From NCBI GenBank assembly GCA_028023455.1, contig JAQFVV010012497.1, positions 3,348,001 to 3,412,000 on the forward strand: a stretch of 64,000 bases of DNA, written 5' to 3'. Under the pieces are notes generated by a model, which worked only from the letters and a program-made list of their open reading frames with translations, searched no databases and was not told the origin of the DNA. Below are positions 59,603-64,000 of this stretch, one piece after another. Numbering within the stretch: position 1 is the first letter of the stretch; each line of letters starts with the position of its first letter. The translations under genes and the position numbers were made by a program. Origin of the DNA: Epiperipatus broadwayi (taxonomy: Eukaryota; Onychophora; Udeonychophora; Euonychophora; Peripatidae).

Positions 59603-59960
59603 ATTTCGGTACTTGTGAGTTTTGACCCATGTGGCCACCAGAGGCACTGGTCAGGGTCAACCACAGAAATACTTAGAGTAGGGGCCCCAAATGCAGCATT
59701 GCAAATTCCAGCCAAAAAGTGGCACTGTTCACAATGCATAAGCACAGGAACATTCCGCCAGCTGGCTGGCAGCAAAGCTGCCCGCTTGGTGGCGCTGGTT
59801 GCAGTGCATAAGCCCATTTAGCTTATATTGTCTGCTACCAGCAGATACCAAGAACCTAGGTGGTGCTGATTGCTGTAAACACATCTAGCTTATGTGTCAT
59901 CTGCTAACAGCGACTACCAAGATTCTAGCTCATGTGGTGTTGTTTCTCCATGGTTACACA
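59603..59960. repeat. GC-rich block with ~67-bp sub-repeats
   Basis: In an AT-rich setting this block stands out, with CG-bearing phrases such as CTGCCCGCTTGGTGGCGCTG. At the right it contains two units about 67 bp apart, TAGCTTATATTGTCTGCTAC and TAGCTTATGTGTCATCTGCT, each followed by CAGC(A/G)A(T/C)ACCAAGA..CTAG. GGTGGC/GTGGCG/GTGGTG phrases recur at each step. Both strands stay open for about 70 codons, but no domain is recognised. It is probably a repeat rather than a gene. Confidence 0.55.
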
Positions 59961-60770
59961 CGGAAAAACTACGCACTGATAGAGTTTAGCTACATACTAT
60001 TTAAAATATGAATGGCGTATAATGTACAGGTGTGAATAATTAAGAAGCTACAACTATTTAAATATTCTTTCAAACTTAATAGTATCACATGCTATTTCAC
60101 AGTTTTATAAATGGATATATTTTTAAATTTTTTTTTATTTTAAAAATCGATCTTTTTTTTTTTAATTATTTACTCTTATATGTCAAAATGTTATATATAA
60201 GTCGAGCGGTGAAATTTGCTATCATGGCCACTTGAATGGCATCATAGATTTACATACGAAAGTACACTAAAATTATCGCATAGAAATCCTCATAATTATT
60301 CATAAAATATTTTATTAATCTATAAGTCAATTCTAAATTAAAAAATCGATCTTTTAATTATTTACTCTAAAAGTGGTTGTTTTTTTTTTTAAATTAAAAA
60401 AAAATATAATTTTTACGACAATCGGTTTTTTGTTTTTTTTTTTAAAAGCTAATTTTTTCCCTCTTCTTTCAAAACTAGAGACATTCCAAAGATAAAATCT
60501 AATATATTAATAGGGGCTTTACTAATGAATAGCTATGGTCAATTAGTGAATTGGATTGATTTAATGAGACAGAAACTGATATATGATGAATTATATTTAT
60601 TGTCAAACCAAGTCTGGAGTGAAGTTTAATAATACATCCGATTATGATAAATTTATATATTAAATTTGGGCATATAAAGCCTCACAGATAGCTTTAGATC
60701 GAACGGGTTTTCAAGAATGCTTCTGTTCAACACCGAAGATTGCATATTATGGAGGTAGAGTTGGCTATAA
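59961..60770. other. AT-rich sequence with a duplicated phrase
   Basis: AAAAATCGATCTTTT..TTAATTATTTACTCT occurs twice (about 60145 and 60345). ATGGCCACTTGAATGGCAT at 60224-60242 resembles the terminal core of the 35.8-kb TIR element. From about 60480 the sequence may already belong to the left arm of the giant palindrome, but its partner lies beyond the window. Confidence 0.45.
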
Positions 60771-63700
60771 AGATTTTACTAATACGCTACGCACAAGTAA
60801 AATATAATAATAAAGTGGCTCCATCTTATATATATATATATAAAACAGCACAACGATAAAATATTGATAAATTTCACATCCGCCAAGCCGAAGTATATTA
60901 TAAATTAAATACCATACATTAAATGAACACTAGTTTTGTCAGCTTGATTAAAAGAGCCAACTCTTCTATAGCATGAGAAATACATATATGCTACTGACGG
61001 GAATATATATATACACAAACTTTACTTTATCCCGTTCAATCTCTTAGTTATGTATAATTAATAAACTTTTAAAGGGAGAAAGTATATATAAGGGACTTAA
61101 GAATACTTTGATAAGAAAAATATCCTTATGATTACACTCCAGGCTAGTTTAATCTTTAGTAACATAATAATTAAAGTTTGAAAGTTTGGATTTATAAGCC
61201 ACATTTTATATTTACATTAATTATTTACTAAATGACAAAATAATAATGAGCACAAAGGGTCGCCATTATTTATAAATTAGGGGTTCGAAACAGTGCTAAA
61301 TGACGCTATAATTAATACAATACGAAGATTTTAAATAATATCTTCAAAAAGTATATATTTCGTAACTAAATGCGCGCCGTTTTGAGACAGGCATAATTAA
61401 TAATAACTAAAATAAGCAAGAGAGAAATAAATATAACTGCAGTGATTAAGTTATATAGCAAAACAAGAAGTTAATAAAGAAAATTAACAAATGTATGTCA
61501 TTTATAGAATTGAAATATTATTGATAAGACAATTTAGAAAGAGTTTACAATATAGTTAGCTAACCTGATTTTGAAGCAATAATGATTATTTTGAATTTTA
61601 CACAGAGCTCTGCGATTTTAATAATTTTAAAACAGATACTCGAGCTGGAACGAAGGTGAGTTCTTTGGCGGCTTATGGCATCTTCTCTTTATTTGGGAGA
61701 CGATTTAAGATGGCATTCTTATAGCTGGAGTTGGGGTAGTTGAATTTGAATGAAGGTGAGTTCTTTTAACGGCTTATGGCATCTTCTATTTATTATAAGC
61801 TTGTTAAGGCAACATTGGTTGTTGCTCCGGCCTTGGATGGATTATTAACATATATAAATTATATAATTTTGATTCTGATTTCATTAATTAAATTTCTTTT
61901 TAGGGATTATAAAATGTTATGGCTAAGCAGATAGTAACAGTATTATGATTTAATGATAACATCTTTTGTTGAAACAAATTCAATCAGTAAACTAGATTTT
62001 ACTTTTACTCCAGGTGTGGTCACTAATTGATTTCTTGTTTACACAAAATTTCCATTTTTAATTATAAACCGATGACTTTTATTTTAAGTAGATATAAATA
62101 ATTTTTAACATATTTTCTTTATATTGTTTATTTTAAAAAAAGCAAATTTGACAGATCTTATAAAAAAATACTTTAGTTTCAGTTATATCTATTAAACTTT
62201 AAATCAGAAAACCGTAAATATATTATAAAGAAAACATTTTACATTATTTTTATTTAATCTTAAATATTATATGTACAAATCATTATGCCATAATTTCATG
62301 GTTTAAATCATCCATCCACATATGAATATAATACAAATTTAGAATTCTAAATTTTATATTTGTATTATATTTGTATGTGGATGGATAATTTAAACCATGA
62401 AATTATGGCATAATGAATTCTAAATTTTATATTTGTATTATATTCGTATGTGGATGGATAATTTAAACTATGAAATTATGGCATAATGATTTGTACATAT
62501 AATATTTAAGATTAAATAAAAATAATGTAAAATGTTTTCTTTATAATATATTTACGGTTTTCTGATTTAAAGTTTAATAGATATAACTGAAACTAAAGTA
62601 TTTTTTTATAAGATCTGTCAAATTTGCTTTTTTTAAAATAAACAATATAAAGAAAATATGTTAAAAGTTATTTATATCTACTTAAAATAAAAGTCATCGG
62701 TTTATAATTAAAAATGGGAATTTTGTGTAAACAAGAAATCAATTAGTGACCGCACCTGGAGTAAAAGTAAAATCTAGTTTACTGATTGAATTTGTTTCAA
62801 CAAAAGATGTTATCATTAAATCATAATACCGTTACTATCTGCTAAGCCATAACATTTTATAACACCTAAAAAGAAATTTAATTAATGAAATCGGAATCAA
62901 AATTATATAATTTACATATTTTAATAATCCATCCAAGGCCGGAGCAACAACCAATGTTGCCTTAACAAGCTTATAATAAATAGAAAATGCCATAAGCCAT
63001 TAAAAGAACTCACCTTCATTCAAATTCAACTACCTCAACTCCAGCTATAGGAATACCATCTTAAATCGTCTCCCAACTAAAGAGAAGATACCATAAGCCG
63101 CCAAAGAACTCACCTTCGTTCCAGCTCGACTATCTGTTTTAAAATTATTAAAATCGCAGAGCTCTGTGTAAAATTCAAAATAATCATTATTGCTTCAAAA
63201 TCAGGTTAGCTAACTATATTGTAAACTCTTTCTAAATTGTCTTATCAATAATATTTCAATTCTATAAATGACATACTTTTGTTAATTTCCTTTATTAACT
63301 TCTTGCTTTGCTATATAACTTAATCACTGCAGTTATATTTATTTCTCTCTTGCTTATTTTAGTTATTATTAATTATGCCTGTCTCGAAACGGCGCGCATT
63401 TAGTTACGAAATATATACTTTTTGAAGATATTATTTAAAATCTTCGTATTGTATTAATTATAGCGTCGTTTAGCGCTCCGTTTCGAACCCCTAATTTATA
63501 AATAATGGCGACCCTTTGTGCTCATTATTATTTTGTCATGTACTAAATAATTAATGTAATTATAAAATGTGGCTTATAAATCCAAACTTTCAACCTTTAA
63601 TTATTATGTTACTAAAGATTAAACTAGCCTGGAGTGTAATCATAAGTATATTTTTCTTATTAAAGTATTCGTAAGCCCCTTAAATATATTTTCTGCCTTT

Positions 63701-64000
63701 AAAAGTTTATTAATTATACATAACTAAGAGATTGAACGGGATAAAGTAAAGTTTGTGTATATATATATATTCCCGTCAGTAGCATATATGTATTTCTCAT
63801 GCTATAGAAGAGTTGGCTCTTTTAATCAAGCTGACAAAACTAGTGTTCATTTAATGTATGGTATTTAATTTATAATATACTTCGGCTTGGCAGATGTGAA
63901 ATTTATCAATATTTTATCGTTGTGCTGTTTTATATATATATAAGATGGAGCCACTTTATTGTTATATTTTACTTGTGCATAGCGTATTAGTAAAATCTTT
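60771..64000. mobile_element. giant palindrome, arms of at least 1.57 kb
   Basis: The left arm (60771-62345) pairs with the right arm (62412-64000, continuing beyond the window). AAAGATTTTACTAATACGCT at the left start is mirrored at the very end of the window. The inner ~330 bp of the arms differ at only a few positions; farther out there are scattered substitutions and indels. Between the arms lies one extra direct copy (about 62338-62411) of the 74-bp innermost unit (AATTCTAAATTTTATATTTG ... GAAATTATGGCATAATG). No protein frame of note is present. It may be two inverted copies of a non-coding element or a foldback transposon. Confidence 0.88.
61652..61795 (+). repeat. two 43-bp sub-repeats in the giant palindrome
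   Basis: GAAGGTGAGTTCTTTGGCGG, followed by CTTATGGCATCTTCTCTTTATT, at 61652 recurs 100 bp later with TTTTAACGGC in place of TTTGGCGGC. The AGGTGAGT phrase matches a 5' splice-site consensus. The pair is present in inverted form in the right arm (about 62985-63115). Confidence 0.75.

Noticed and set aside
59593-59821. Overlapping ORFs on both strands in the GC-rich block
   Set aside because: GC-rich sequence lacks stops by composition. The block is built of short repeats and neither translation shows a known domain.
60771-64000. Giant palindrome as a pure assembly or read artefact
   Set aside because: The arms differ by scattered substitutions and small indels, and the centre has an extra direct unit, which a mirrored read would not create. 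Long-read confirmation would still be decisive.

Overview
The window looks like nuclear DNA of an animal. It is very AT-rich, full of homopolymer and (TA)n tracts, and almost without long ORFs. The only host gene I can support is a hexokinase on the + strand. Four spliced exons (3465-3680, 39774-39873, 46827-47019, 47139-47294) join in frame with GT/AG borders. The protein (FVRT.YDREID, NPGKQ, ISGMYLGELARL, GAFYTKYISEIEA) reads to me most like an arthropod hexokinase, possibly a chelicerate one. That is a judgement from memory of the family, not a search result. About 222 codons from the middle of the enzyme are present. The N-terminal exons lie upstream, and no C-terminal exon was recognised in the last 16.7 kb.

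Almost everything else is intron or flank packed with decayed mobile elements. Region by region: 0-2 kb is a LINE split by an LTR-like block. 5.4-8.8 kb holds a TTAA-flanked foldback MITE and a pogo/Tigger-like non-autonomous element. 10.05-12.64 kb is an RTE-type LINE with a clear 5' inversion. 15.1 kb is a Penelope-type GIY-YIG relic. 18-22 kb has a small hairpin, a tRNA-like SINE relic and a TIR element. 23.6-25.4 and 29.5-31.2 kb are possible LTRs. 25.6-26.6 kb is a 1-kb palindrome. 27.6-29.0 kb is a nest of MITEs in and beside an RTE fragment. 34.4-37.6 kb is a large old palindrome carrying a tRNA-Gly-like relic in one arm and a 1.25-kb TIR element in the other. 38.5-39.5 kb is a Penelope-like relic and a SINE. 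45.0-46.3 kb is the second pogo-like copy. 53.6-55.0 kb is a composite palindrome. 55.6-58.1 kb is an L1/Tx1-like LINE on the minus strand. 59.6-60.0 kb is a GC-rich repeat block. From 60.77 kb to the window end runs a giant palindrome with arms of about 1.6 kb or more.

No autonomous intact transposon, no CRISPR array and no operon-like structure was seen. The striking property of the window is the density of inverted-repeat (foldback) structures at every scale from 0.1 to over 3 kb, mostly in or next to the introns of one gene. The best-resolved single event is the twin-primed RTE insertion with a matching target-site duplication.
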